A stretch of 6,746 bases of DNA from DASYRX01 sp035253645. GTDB taxonomy: Bacteria; Gemmatimonadota; Gemmatimonadetes; Gemmatimonadales; Gemmatimonadaceae. A model generated the notes under the pieces. The model searched no databases. It was not told the DNA's origin and worked only from the letters and a program-made list of their open reading frames with translations. The position numbers were made by a program, and so were the translations under genes. The stretch covers positions 1-6,746 of the forward strand of contig DATFBW010000255.1 of NCBI GenBank assembly GCA_035253645.1, written 5' to 3'. Position 1 is the stretch's first letter. Each line of letters starts with the position of its first letter. Positions 1-6,738 of the stretch are shown one piece after another.

Positions 1-1007
1 AGCTGGCCGCACGCCGCGGCAATATCGAGTCCGCGACTCTTCCGCACTGCGACCTCCACGCCGCTATCGCGCAAGATGCGCGCAAAGCGGTCCGTCGCTT
101 CGGGCGACGAGGGCGCGAAGTGCCCGGCCCCCCCCGGATGCAGCGGAATCAGGTTCACGAATGCGCGACAGTCGCGCGCGTGCTGGGCCAATTCACGAGC
201 GTGGGACGCCTGATCGTTTACTCCACCCAGCATCACGTATTCGAACGTGACACGTCGGTCGAATGCCCGCGCGGCGGCCAGAACAGAGGCCAACGGGTAC
301 TTCGTGTTGATGGGCATCAGCGCGTGACGCATGGCGTCATTCGGCGCGTGAATGGAGATCGCCAGCCGGAATTGCTCCGGCCGGCGTGCGAGCGCCTCGA
401 TGCCAGGTAAGATGCCAACGGTCGAAACCGTGATGTGACGCGCGCCGATCCCGAGCCCTTTCGGGGAGTTGAGAATCGTTAGGGCCGTGTTGACGGCGTT
501 CCAGTTCATGAGTGGCTCGCCCATCCCCATGAAGACGATATTCGTGGGCCGGATGGGCGGATCCAGCAGGATGAGCTCGCGCACCTGACCGGCGATCTCA
601 TACGGCTCGAGGTTTCTTGCAAAACCCATCGCACCGGTAGCGCAAAATGCGCATTGCAGCGCGCAACCGGCTTGTGACGAGATGCACAGCGTTAGGCGCC
701 GCGCCTCAGGGATCGCGACACTTTCGATCGCTTGTCCGTCGTGCAGCCGGAACAGGAATTTTTCAGTGCCGTCCTGCGACCTCTGGCGTGTGTCGATAGC
801 AAGGCGCGGCAACGTGAACGCCTCGTTCAGAGACGCGCGCAACGCCGGCGGCAGATCGGTCATTTCGGCGAACCCAGGGGTCGGCGAGTGCCAGAGATGG
901 TTCGCGGCCTGCGTGCCCCGGTACGCCTCCATCCCGCGGCTGACGGCGAACTCGCGCAGCTCCCTTTCGGCCTCTTCCGGCGGCAGGTTCAGGAGATTGC
1001 GCTTCAT
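1..1007 (-). CDS. rlmN: Dual-specificity 23S rRNA (A2503)-C2 / tRNA (A37)-C2 methyltransferase RlmN, 3' end outside window
   Basis: This is a radical-SAM enzyme that methylates C2 of A2503 in the 23S rRNA peptidyl-transferase centre, and of A37 in some tRNAs. I translated it by hand from ATG at 1007 down to base 1: 335 codons, open at the edge. The [4Fe-4S] ligands form CALQCAFC (C115, C119, C122). C108 in TLCISSQ matches the resolving cysteine (E. coli C118), and C333 in the AACGQ end matches the methyl-carrying cysteine (E. coli C355). The SAM-binding motif GMGEPLMN is at about 161-168, with ITVSTVGI at 192-199 and LAISIHAPND at 215-224. Few residues should remain beyond the edge. The start overlaps the stop of the upstream gene as ATGA (1004-1007) with no clear Shine-Dalgarno, so translation is probably coupled. 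The paired cysteines and chromosomal context favour RlmN over the resistance enzyme Cfr. Confidence 0.97.
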   Translation of the reverse strand, partial: MKRNLLNLPPEEAERELREFAVSRGMEAYRGTQAANHLWHSPTPGFAEMTDLPPALRASLNEAFTLPRLAIDTRQRSQDGTEKFLFRLHDGQAIESVAIPEARRLTLCISSQAGCALQCAFCATGAMGFARNLEPYEIAGQVRELILLDPPIRPTNIVFMGMGEPLMNWNAVNTALTILNSPKGLGIGARHITVSTVGILPGIEALARRPEQFRLAISIHAPNDAMRHALMPINTKYPLASVLAAARAFDRRVTFEYVMLGGVNDQASHARELAQHARDCRAFVNLIPLHPGGAGHFAPSSPEATDRFARILRDSGVEVAVRKSRGLDIAAACGQ

Positions 1008-1909
1008 GGGGCCGCCAGGTGTGTTACCAGCATAAAGACGTATGCTGGTGAGAGGCCGTACGGGCTCTCCTCCCGCGAAACGCCAAGGCGATAGCGGCCA
1101 GAACGTGCGCCTAACGCGATGCGCAGCCGGTTTGTCGCGTCGTTCCGCGTGAACACGCGCGCCCCGCCGACCCGCGCGTCCCACACGCGCGTGCGCAGAC
1201 TCACGTAGCCGAAATGTTCATTCGACGCTTGGGGGACCCCGGTCCATGCGTAGCCCGCCCGCAGATGCGCGCCTTGCCACCAGCCGAGCGCCAACGCTTT
1301 CGCCTCGATTGCTCCCGAGAACGCCGCCCCGCTCCGTCCTCCGGCTCCGCCAGGGCGCCACAGGAAACTCGACGCCGCGACCGTTACATCGCGCCCCGCC
1401 ACGCTGTCCACGATGACGCCTGCGTCGAGTCCGAGCTCCTGCCGGCGCTCGGTATCCAGCTCGCCGGACTGATACCGGACCGCGATCCCGCTCGTTAGGG
1501 TCCTTTCGCGTCGCGCCGCCGCGACCGATACAACCACGAGACCGTACGGCACGTCCGCTCCAATCGTCTGGGGATCGGTGTCCGTGCGGGCGATATCGCC
1601 CACGCTGGACCGCGCGACCGACAGGCCCGCTGTCGTCCCATACGTCGTGTACGCCACCGCAAGCGTTTGGGCCGACACACGCTGCTCGCGGCCAGTGGCC
1701 AGGGAAGTCAACGACAACCGGCCGCGTTCACTTGGGCTCACGTAGATCGAGGCCGGATTCCGCAGCCCATCCCCGGCGAACAGGGCGAGCGCAGTGCCCT
1801 CGGCCAAGGCCGAGATTGGAAACTCGAAGAGGTCGCGCCCAGGCAGCTGCTGGGCCTGCACCTCGCTGGCGAGCCCGGCCGCGATCAGAGCGCAAACAGA
1901 CCGACGCAT
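1004..1909 (-). CDS. Exported protein of unknown function, PorV/UPF0164-like outer-membrane beta-barrel candidate
   Basis: The chosen start, ATG at 1909, gives 301 residues. It begins with a clear Sec signal peptide, MRRSVCALIAAGLASEVQA, followed by QQ, with a signal peptidase I type AxA-like site. There is no lipobox cysteine after the hydrophobic stretch. The frame is open further up to GTG at 2005 (+32 residues). A TTG at about 1945 lies some 11 bases after a GAGG and would give a longer basic N-region, so the start is not certain. The mature part is rich in Gly, Ala, Val, Ser, Arg and Tyr with alternating hydrophobic residues, as in beta-strands. A segment resembling 'GxxxxNPAS' near the N-terminus, then repeated GLSVARS and GLDAGV style strands, resembles PorV/UPF0164-type barrels. 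That is inferred from pattern, not from a recognised domain. It does not end in the usual terminal aromatic residue, so it could instead be a periplasmic beta-rich protein. Its stop overlaps the rlmN start. Confidence 0.75.
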   Translation of the reverse strand: MRRSVCALIAAGLASEVQAQQLPGRDLFEFPISALAEGTALALFAGDGLRNPASIYVSPSERGRLSLTSLATGREQRVSAQTLAVAYTTYGTTAGLSVARSSVGDIARTDTDPQTIGADVPYGLVVVSVAAARRERTLTSGIAVRYQSGELDTERRQELGLDAGVIVDSVAGRDVTVAASSFLWRPGGAGGRSGAAFSGAIEAKALALGWWQGAHLRAGYAWTGVPQASNEHFGYVSLRTRVWDARVGGARVFTRNDATNRLRIALGARSGRYRLGVSREESPYGLSPAYVFMLVTHLAAP

Positions 1910-2079
1910 CCGACGGAGCTTAGGAGCGACTGCGGGACTGGTCAATTGCGTCGCTTCCTCGCCTCCGTTGCAAACCTTAGATTTCGCGCCCCCATGTTTC
2001 TGCACGACAACTGTTTGCAGTGCTCCGACGGGCGAGGAATGGAGGCGACGCGATCCTCTTCCGGCTCCTTTAGCGACGC
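1910..2079. promoter_or_regulatory. Divergent intergenic region, presumed to hold promoters for both clusters
   Basis: About 170 bases separate the divergent starts at 1909 (minus) and 2080 (plus), and this is the only sizeable non-coding gap in the window. It is somewhat less GC-rich than the genes, especially 1940-2025. By position it should carry both promoters. I could not assign convincing -35/-10 pairs with correct spacing on either strand. Only weak TTG-containing hexamers and a 4-base inverted repeat (ACTG-TTTG-CAGT, about 2011-2022) are visible. The gap shrinks to 75-134 bases if an upstream start (TTG at about 1945 or GTG at 2005) is used for the minus-strand gene. Confidence 0.45.
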
Positions 2080-2490
2080 GTGCGGCACCCGCCGCATCCG
2101 CGACTGCCGCGGCGCCATCTCATTTTGAGCGGCGTTGCCAAGCCGTGGCTCGTCGCAGCGCTAATCTGGACGGTCCTGGTACTCACGGCCAACTCCCTCA
2201 GTGTGCGCGATCCGCGGCGCGCGCCATTCCCCGGCGCCGATAAGGTGACGCACGCCGGGATGTACGGCGCCGCGGCTTACGCGTGGCGGCGCGCGTTTCG
2301 CGCGCCCTCCGATCGGATCACCTGGCTCGTCGCGAGCGGAATGACGGCGCTCGGGGCGGCCGACGAATGGCATCAACAGTGGGTTCCGGGCCGCAGCCCT
2401 GAGGTGTTGGATTGGCTCGCCGATGCCTCGGGGGTTGTCGTTGCGCTCCTGGCGTGGCGGAGTTTGCACACACGCGAGCGTCTTTCATGA
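2080..2490 (+). CDS. VanZ-family small integral membrane protein
   Basis: This 136-residue protein has the VanZ-like family signature. DKVTHAGMYG is at 54-63, and the hallmark GAADEWHQQWVPGRSPEVLD (92-111) is followed directly by WLADASGVVVA. Hydrophobic segments at about 22-40, 59-70, 82-95 and 113-127 suggest three or four membrane passes. VanZ itself gives low-level teicoplanin resistance, but most chromosomal members have no assigned role, so no resistance function is claimed. The start is GTG at 2080, just after an in-frame TAG at 2071. TTG at 2125 is an alternative that drops the basic 15-residue leader. Neither has a good ribosome binding site. The stop overlaps the aspS ATG as ATGA (2487-2490), which suggests co-translation with aspS and first place in the operon. 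Confidence 0.88.
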   Translation: MRHPPHPRLPRRHLILSGVAKPWLVAALIWTVLVLTANSLSVRDPRRAPFPGADKVTHAGMYGAAAYAWRRAFRAPSDRITWLVASGMTALGAADEWHQQWVPGRSPEVLDWLADASGVVVALLAWRSLHTRERLS

Positions 2491-4286
2491 GCTCTGACCG
2501 CGCGTTAGGCACGGCGCAACGCTCGCACATGTGCGGCTCGCTCCGCATCGAGCATGTCGGGCAAACGGTGCGCCTGGGCGGCTGGGTGCACAGAGCTCGC
2601 AACCTCGGCGGTCTCATTTTTCTCGATCTGCGCGATCGCGAAGGGATCGTGCAGGTGTCGTTCGATCCGCGGTTTGCGGAAGAAAGCGCGATGCACGTCG
2701 CCGGCAGCCTAACGCCTGAAACCGTTGTGCTCGTACAGGGCGACGTCGTGGACCGCCCAATGGAGGGGCGTAATCCCGAATTAGCGACGGGCGACGTCGA
2801 AGTACGGGCGCGCAGTGCGCAGGTCGTGGGCATGGCCACAACGCCGGCCATCCCCGTCGCCCGCGCGAAGAACGACAAGCTTCCCGCGGAAGAGCTACGC
2901 CTCAAACACCGGCTTCTGGATTTGCGGCGGAGTGAGATGGCCTCCAACCTGATCCTTCGCCACCGTCTCCTGCAGCGCGCGCGACGCACACTCTCCGACC
3001 TCGGGTTCCTCGAGATCGAGACTCCGATCCTGACAAAGCCGACTCCGGAAGGAGCGCGCGATTATCTCGTCCCCAGCCGCATCCACCCGGGCGAATTTTA
3101 CGCCCTGCCGCAGTCCCCGCAGATCTACAAACAACTTCTGATGGTGGCTGGCTTCGACCGCTACTTCCAGATCGCGCGATGCTTTCGGGATGAGGATTTG
3201 CGCGCAGACCGCCAGCCGGAATTCACGCAGATCGATATCGAGGCAAGCTTCGTTGGCGTCGAAGACGTGTACACGGTGATCGAGCGAGTCCTGGTGGATC
3301 AGTGGGATGAGGCCGGCGAACGGGTGAGCGCTCCCTTCGTCCGCGTCCCATATAAGGAAGCCATGGAGCGTTATGGTGTCGACAAGCCGGACCTGCGCTA
3401 TGGCTTCGAGATCCGCGACCTAACGAGTCTCGCGGGCGACGATGCCGCCCCATTCGTACGTGAACAGGTCGGCGGCGGCGGCCGGCTCCGCGGGATTCTG
3501 GCGCCCGGGGCGGCGAGCGTTTCGCGCAAGGAGCTGGATGGGCTTGGCGCGACGGTCAAAGACTCCAAGGCGGGGGCCTTGATCTGGGCGCGCCATGGAA
3601 CCGATGGCTGGGAAGGGCAGGGCGTGAAAGCCCTCGGAGCGACGCTGCTCGGACAGCTCGCCGCCGACTCGGGCGACCTGCTGCTTGCGGTCGCCGGCGC
3701 CGACGCCGTCAGCTCGCCCGCGTTGCATCAAGTGCGTTCGGCACTTGTTAGGCGGCCGGGCGTGGAACCCCGCGTCAAGCATGCCTTCGCGTGGATCGTG
3801 GATTTTCCGCTCTTCGAGCTGGATCCCGACACGGAGACACACGTCCCTGCGCACCATCCATTTACTGCGCCGCATCCGGACGACCTTGCGATACTCGAAA
3901 GCGACCCGGGTCGCAGCCGCGCCTTGCACTACGACGCCGTGTATAACGGCGTGGAGCTCGGCAGTGGGTCGATACGTATTACGGATCCCGAGCTGCAACG
4001 CACGATCTTCCGCTTGTTAGGCATATCCCCGGAGGATCAGGCGCGCCGCTTCGGCTTCCTGCTCGAAGGGCTGTCCGCGGGGGCTCCTCCAATGGGCGGG
4101 TTCGCGCTCGGTTTCGACCGCATCGCGATGCTCCTCGCCGGTGCGACGAACCTGCGCGATGTCATCGCGTTTCCCAAGACCACCGCCGCGCGCGCGCTTT
4201 TCGAAGGCGCGCCCACCACTGTGAATTCTGCGGACCTCGCCGCCCTGCACCTAACGCGCGCTGACGAGCGCAGACGTGATGACTGA
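2487..4286 (+). CDS. aspS: Aspartyl-tRNA synthetase, bacterial type
   Basis: Class II aminoacyl-tRNA synthetase that charges tRNA with aspartate in the cytoplasm. I use ATG 2487 (599 residues). It sits in the ATGA overlap with the preceding stop, and residues 15 onward (MCGSLRIEHVGQTVRLGGWV) match the usual AspRS N-terminus; the frame extends upstream to 2412 only inside the previous gene. Domains in order: an OB-fold anticodon-binding domain (about 15-115) with HRARNLGGLIFLDLRDREG; a catalytic core with motif 1 around FLEIETPILTKPTPEGARDY (174-193), the Asp-binding QSPQ loop (209-212), and motif 2 FRDEDLRADRQPEFTQID (233-250); the bacterial GAD insert (about 290-415); and motif 3 GFALGFDRIAMLL (538-550). 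Length is normal for bacterial AspRS, and the key residues are intact. Leu40 sits at the position where discriminating enzymes carry Leu and many non-discriminating ones carry His. The end overlaps phoH. Confidence 0.98.
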   Translation: MSSDRALGTAQRSHMCGSLRIEHVGQTVRLGGWVHRARNLGGLIFLDLRDREGIVQVSFDPRFAEESAMHVAGSLTPETVVLVQGDVVDRPMEGRNPELATGDVEVRARSAQVVGMATTPAIPVARAKNDKLPAEELRLKHRLLDLRRSEMASNLILRHRLLQRARRTLSDLGFLEIETPILTKPTPEGARDYLVPSRIHPGEFYALPQSPQIYKQLLMVAGFDRYFQIARCFRDEDLRADRQPEFTQIDIEASFVGVEDVYTVIERVLVDQWDEAGERVSAPFVRVPYKEAMERYGVDKPDLRYGFEIRDLTSLAGDDAAPFVREQVGGGGRLRGILAPGAASVSRKELDGLGATVKDSKAGALIWARHGTDGWEGQGVKALGATLLGQLAADSGDLLLAVAGADAVSSPALHQVRSALVRRPGVEPRVKHAFAWIVDFPLFELDPDTETHVPAHHPFTAPHPDDLAILESDPGRSRALHYDAVYNGVELGSGSIRITDPELQRTIFRLLGISPEDQARRFGFLLEGLSAGAPPMGGFALGFDRIAMLLAGATNLRDVIAFPKTTAARALFEGAPTTVNSADLAALHLTRADERRRDD

Positions 4287-5229
4287 GAGCCTGACGACAC
4301 AGCGACTCGATACGGGCGGCGCTGATCTTCTGACGCTCGCCGGCGTAAACGACGCCAACCTGGTCGAGCTGGCACGCCAGAGTGGCGCGAAGGTGACGTT
4401 ACGCGGCGATGCGCTGGTTCTCACCGGTCCGGCCAGCGCTGTTGCGCAGGGGGTGCAGCTGGCTCAGCGGATGATCGACGCTGCACGGCAGCGTGCGGAC
4501 CTCACGCCGGATGAGATCGTTCGCCTGAGTCTCGAAGGCAGCGATGTGGTTGTCGAAGGTGAAGGCCCCCGGATCGCGCTGCCTGGCGTCCGCAAGATCA
4601 TCAAGGCGCGAAGCGCCGGACAGGCAGATTATCTGCGACTCATCGCCGACAACGACATCGTCATCGGCATCGGGCCGGCTGGCACGGGGAAGACGTACCT
4701 CGCCGTCGCGATGGCTGTGGATGCGCTCACGCGCAAGCGCGTACGGCGTATCGTGCTCGCGCGCCCGGCCGTCGAGGCTGGAGAATCGTTAGGCTTCCTT
4801 CCTGGCGACATGCAGGCCAAGGTCGATCCCTATCTGCGACCGCTGTACGACGCGCTGGAAGACATGATGCCTCCCGAACGCATGCAACGCGCCCTCGAGA
4901 CGCGCGTCATCGAAATCGCCCCATTGGCGTACATGCGCGGGCGCACACTCAATGAAGCCTTTGTGATCCTGGACGAGGCGCAAAACGCAACGAGCGCGCA
5001 GATGAAGATGTTCCTCACGCGGCTGGGCGTAAATGCGAAGGCCGTTGTGACCGGCGACAAAACACAGATCGATCTTCCACGCCGCGAAGACTCCGGACTT
5101 CTGCAGATCGAGCGGATCCTCCGCGGAATCGATGGAATCGCGTTTCAGTATCTGGATGAAGCGGACGTCGTTCGGCACCGGTTGGTACGCGAGATCATCC
5201 GGGCGTATCACGACGACTCGCTCAGCTAA
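4276..5229 (+). CDS. phoH: PhoH-family ATPase (YbeZ type)
   Basis: Cytoplasmic P-loop ATPase of the PhoH/YbeZ family. These proteins are linked to RNA metabolism and commonly partner the rRNA endonuclease YbeY. The 317-residue length is typical. The N-terminal 110 residues contain a KH-like small domain (about 27-75, including LVELARQSGAKVTLRGD). The ATPase domain follows, with Walker A GPAGTGKT (133-140), RPAVEAGESLGFLPGD (163-178), Walker B VILDEAQN (230-237) and the conserved TGDKTQIDLP (259-268), ending in HRLVREIIRAY. The first codon is GTG at 4276 and the second is ATG at 4279. Either is possible, and both overlap the aspS stop (4284-4286) by 8-11 bases. No strong Shine-Dalgarno is visible, so re-initiation after aspS is likely. 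Neighbouring the 7TM-HD gene is the classic phoH-yqfF-ybeY arrangement. Confidence 0.96.
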   Translation: MMTESLTTQRLDTGGADLLTLAGVNDANLVELARQSGAKVTLRGDALVLTGPASAVAQGVQLAQRMIDAARQRADLTPDEIVRLSLEGSDVVVEGEGPRIALPGVRKIIKARSAGQADYLRLIADNDIVIGIGPAGTGKTYLAVAMAVDALTRKRVRRIVLARPAVEAGESLGFLPGDMQAKVDPYLRPLYDALEDMMPPERMQRALETRVIEIAPLAYMRGRTLNEAFVILDEAQNATSAQMKMFLTRLGVNAKAVVTGDKTQIDLPRREDSGLLQIERILRGIDGIAFQYLDEADVVRHRLVREIIRAYHDDSLS

Positions 5230-5232
5230 CCA

Positions 5233-6738
5233 GTGTCGCCTCCGCCCACCGCGACATCAGGTAGCTGGCTTGCGGAACTCCCGCGCCGGCTCGAGCTGGG
5301 TGCGCACGCGCGGCGCGTATGCATTGCGTTCGCGCTCGGTGCCATCATTGTCGCGCTCTTTCCACCGACTCCTCTCAGCTGGCGAACGGTTATAGGCGGC
5401 GTCGTTCTTCAGGCGTTGCTGATTCTGCCACTCGGCGTGGTGCTCGCGCTGTACCGGCCCAGCATCTACGCATCGTATCGTGCGTTACTCGGCATTGCGC
5501 TGTGTTTCGTCTTCGTGTTGGTGCTTACCCGGGTCGTGTTGCTCTACATCCCGAGCTATGGCCCCTTCACGGGCGCCCTCGTGCCCATCGGGGTGGCGGG
5601 CCTCACGTTAGGCGTGCTGCTCGATGCCCGTACCAGCATGCTCGCTACGATCATGCTGGCGCTCCTCATTGGACAACTTCCGCCGTTTCTCGGGCAACGC
5701 GGTACCATCCTGTGCTTGTTAGGCGGCGCCGTGTCGGCCTGGAGCGTGCGCAGCCTTACCGAGCGCAGGCGCGCGTATGTCGCGATCGGAGTATTGTTTG
5801 CGGGCTACGCGGTCGCGTCCGTCGCTGTCACTCTCGTCACCGCCTCACCGCTCGGTGACGTGTCGGCCGGCATCACGATTGGGTGGCTCAATTCCGTTGT
5901 CTCCGTCGCGCTCGCGTTACTCTTATTGCCCATCGTCGAGAGTGTCAGCGGCATCGACACGTACTTCAGCCTTCTCGAGTGGTCCGACCTGAACCGGCCA
6001 CTCATGAGGCGGCTGAGTCTCGAAGCGCCGGGGACGTTCGCGCACACATTGGCGACGGCACAGCTGGCGGAGCAGGCCTGCGCGGCGATTGGCGCGAATG
6101 GGTTGCTCGTGCGTGTCGGAGCGTACTACCACGACATCGGGAAGGTCACGCGGCCTCCATATTTCGTCGAAAACCAGTCCGACGGGCAGAATCCGCATGA
6201 TCGCCTAACGCCGACGGAGAGCGCGGCGATCATCAGGGGACATGTGGGAGATGGTCTCCGGCTCGCCGAGGCGCATCGGGTCCCGCGCGCCATCCGTGCC
6301 TTCATCGCGGAGCATCACGGCACCGAGCCAATCGCTTACTTCGCCGAGAAGGCGCGCGGTATTGGGGATGACCCCAATGCCATGCACTTCCGTTACGCCG
6401 GGCCGCTCCCCCAGTCCGCCGAGTCTGCGATTTTCATGCTGGCCGACCGCGTAGAGGCGGCGACGCGCGGCTTGCGAGACCGGACCCCGGAACGCGTGCG
6501 CGAGGTCGTCGAGAAGATCGTGCGCCGACGTGTGGAATCCGGGCAGCTGCGCGAGGCGCCGCTTACGCTGGCGCACATCGAGCATATCAAGGCGTCCTTC
6601 GTGCGCACCCTAACGAGCATGCATCACAACCGGATAGACTATCCATCCGGTGCGATGGAGCGCATCACGCGGGAGAGCGCTGGCGCGACGGGCGCTGGCA
6701 GCGGAGCAGGGGCAGGTGCAGGGAGCGCGCCAGGATGA
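5233..6738 (+). CDS. 7TM-HD family phosphohydrolase (PgpH/YqfF-like), probable c-di-AMP phosphodiesterase lacking the extracellular domain
   Basis: Membrane-anchored HD-domain hydrolase. Characterised relatives (Listeria PgpH) cleave cyclic di-AMP to pApA. GTG at 5233 follows the phoH stop by 3 bases, giving 501 residues. A first hydrophobic segment (about 28-44) is followed after a short loop by a multi-pass bundle (about 53-74, 84-106, 112-130, 133-150, 156-172, 181-204, 213-237). The catalytic domain begins with LSLEAPGTFAHTLATAQLAE. The HD metal ligands look complete: H271, H300-D301 (YYHDIGK), H337, H361-H362 (EHHGT) and D405 (LADRVEAA). Family blocks ENQ.DGQNPHDRLTP and FRYAGPLPQS also match. 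Full-length members are about 700 residues or more, with a 250-300 residue extracellular 7TMR-HDED region after the first helix; here only about 8 residues lie there. The C-terminus (484-501) is a Gly/Ala/Ser tail. Activity on c-di-AMP is inferred from family. Confidence 0.93.
   Translation: MSPPPTATSGSWLAELPRRLELGAHARRVCIAFALGAIIVALFPPTPLSWRTVIGGVVLQALLILPLGVVLALYRPSIYASYRALLGIALCFVFVLVLTRVVLLYIPSYGPFTGALVPIGVAGLTLGVLLDARTSMLATIMLALLIGQLPPFLGQRGTILCLLGGAVSAWSVRSLTERRRAYVAIGVLFAGYAVASVAVTLVTASPLGDVSAGITIGWLNSVVSVALALLLLPIVESVSGIDTYFSLLEWSDLNRPLMRRLSLEAPGTFAHTLATAQLAEQACAAIGANGLLVRVGAYYHDIGKVTRPPYFVENQSDGQNPHDRLTPTESAAIIRGHVGDGLRLAEAHRVPRAIRAFIAEHHGTEPIAYFAEKARGIGDDPNAMHFRYAGPLPQSAESAIFMLADRVEAATRGLRDRTPERVREVVEKIVRRRVESGQLREAPLTLAHIEHIKASFVRTLTSMHHNRIDYPSGAMERITRESAGATGAGSGAGAGAGSAPG

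Larger units (their letters stand above)
477..6615. repeat. Dispersed short word GTTAGG / CCTAAC, 15 copies
   Basis: A non-clustered short word is found across all the main genes. Plus-strand GTTAGG occurs within the octamers at 477, 690, 1493, 2503, 3746, 4015, 4787, 5606 and 5717. The complement CCTAAC occurs within those at 1109, 2707, 3418, 4249, 6203 and 6608. Read on the GTTAGG strand, the preceding base is C in 12 and T in 3. The following base is C in 10, G in 3 and T in 2, giving a consensus YGTTAGGS. Spacing ranges from about 110 to 1010 bases, averaging about 440. The two strands are used about equally (9 to 6 by plus strand, 7 to 8 relative to the genes), which argues against a polar replication signal. 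Its function is unknown. Confidence 0.8.

Noticed and set aside
120..410. A plus-strand open frame of 96 codons at the left end
   Set aside because: It is antisense to the conserved C-terminal half of rlmN and has no homology cues.
2008..2024. Small inverted repeat ACTG-TTTG-CAGT in the divergent gap as an operator or terminator
   Set aside because: The arms are only 4 bases with no U-tract, which is too short to support a terminator or operator call.
1667..2128. A plus-strand open frame of 153 codons (and a 149-codon one from 1794) crossing the divergent gap
   Set aside because: They lie antisense over the signal-peptide gene, with arginine/proline-rich composition typical of shadow frames in GC-rich DNA, and match nothing recognisable.
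2412..2486. An upstream extension of aspS starting at 2412
   Set aside because: It would lie entirely inside the vanZ-like gene and adds residues not seen in AspRS; ATG 2487 in the ATGA overlap fits the family N-terminus better.
2318..2989. A minus-strand open frame of 223 codons across the vanZ-like/aspS junction
   Set aside because: It is antisense to two recognisable genes, with very high Arg/Ser/Pro content and no motif.
3420..3998. A minus-strand open frame of 192 codons within aspS
   Set aside because: It is fully antisense to the well-conserved AspRS GAD and catalytic regions; long antisense frames are expected at this GC content.
471..4793. Identical 13-mer GAGAATCGTTAGG at 471-483 and 4781-4793
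   Set aside because: The copies lie in unrelated genes (antisense in rlmN, sense in phoH) with no flanking similarity. It is explained by the over-represented word plus chance, not by a duplicated element.
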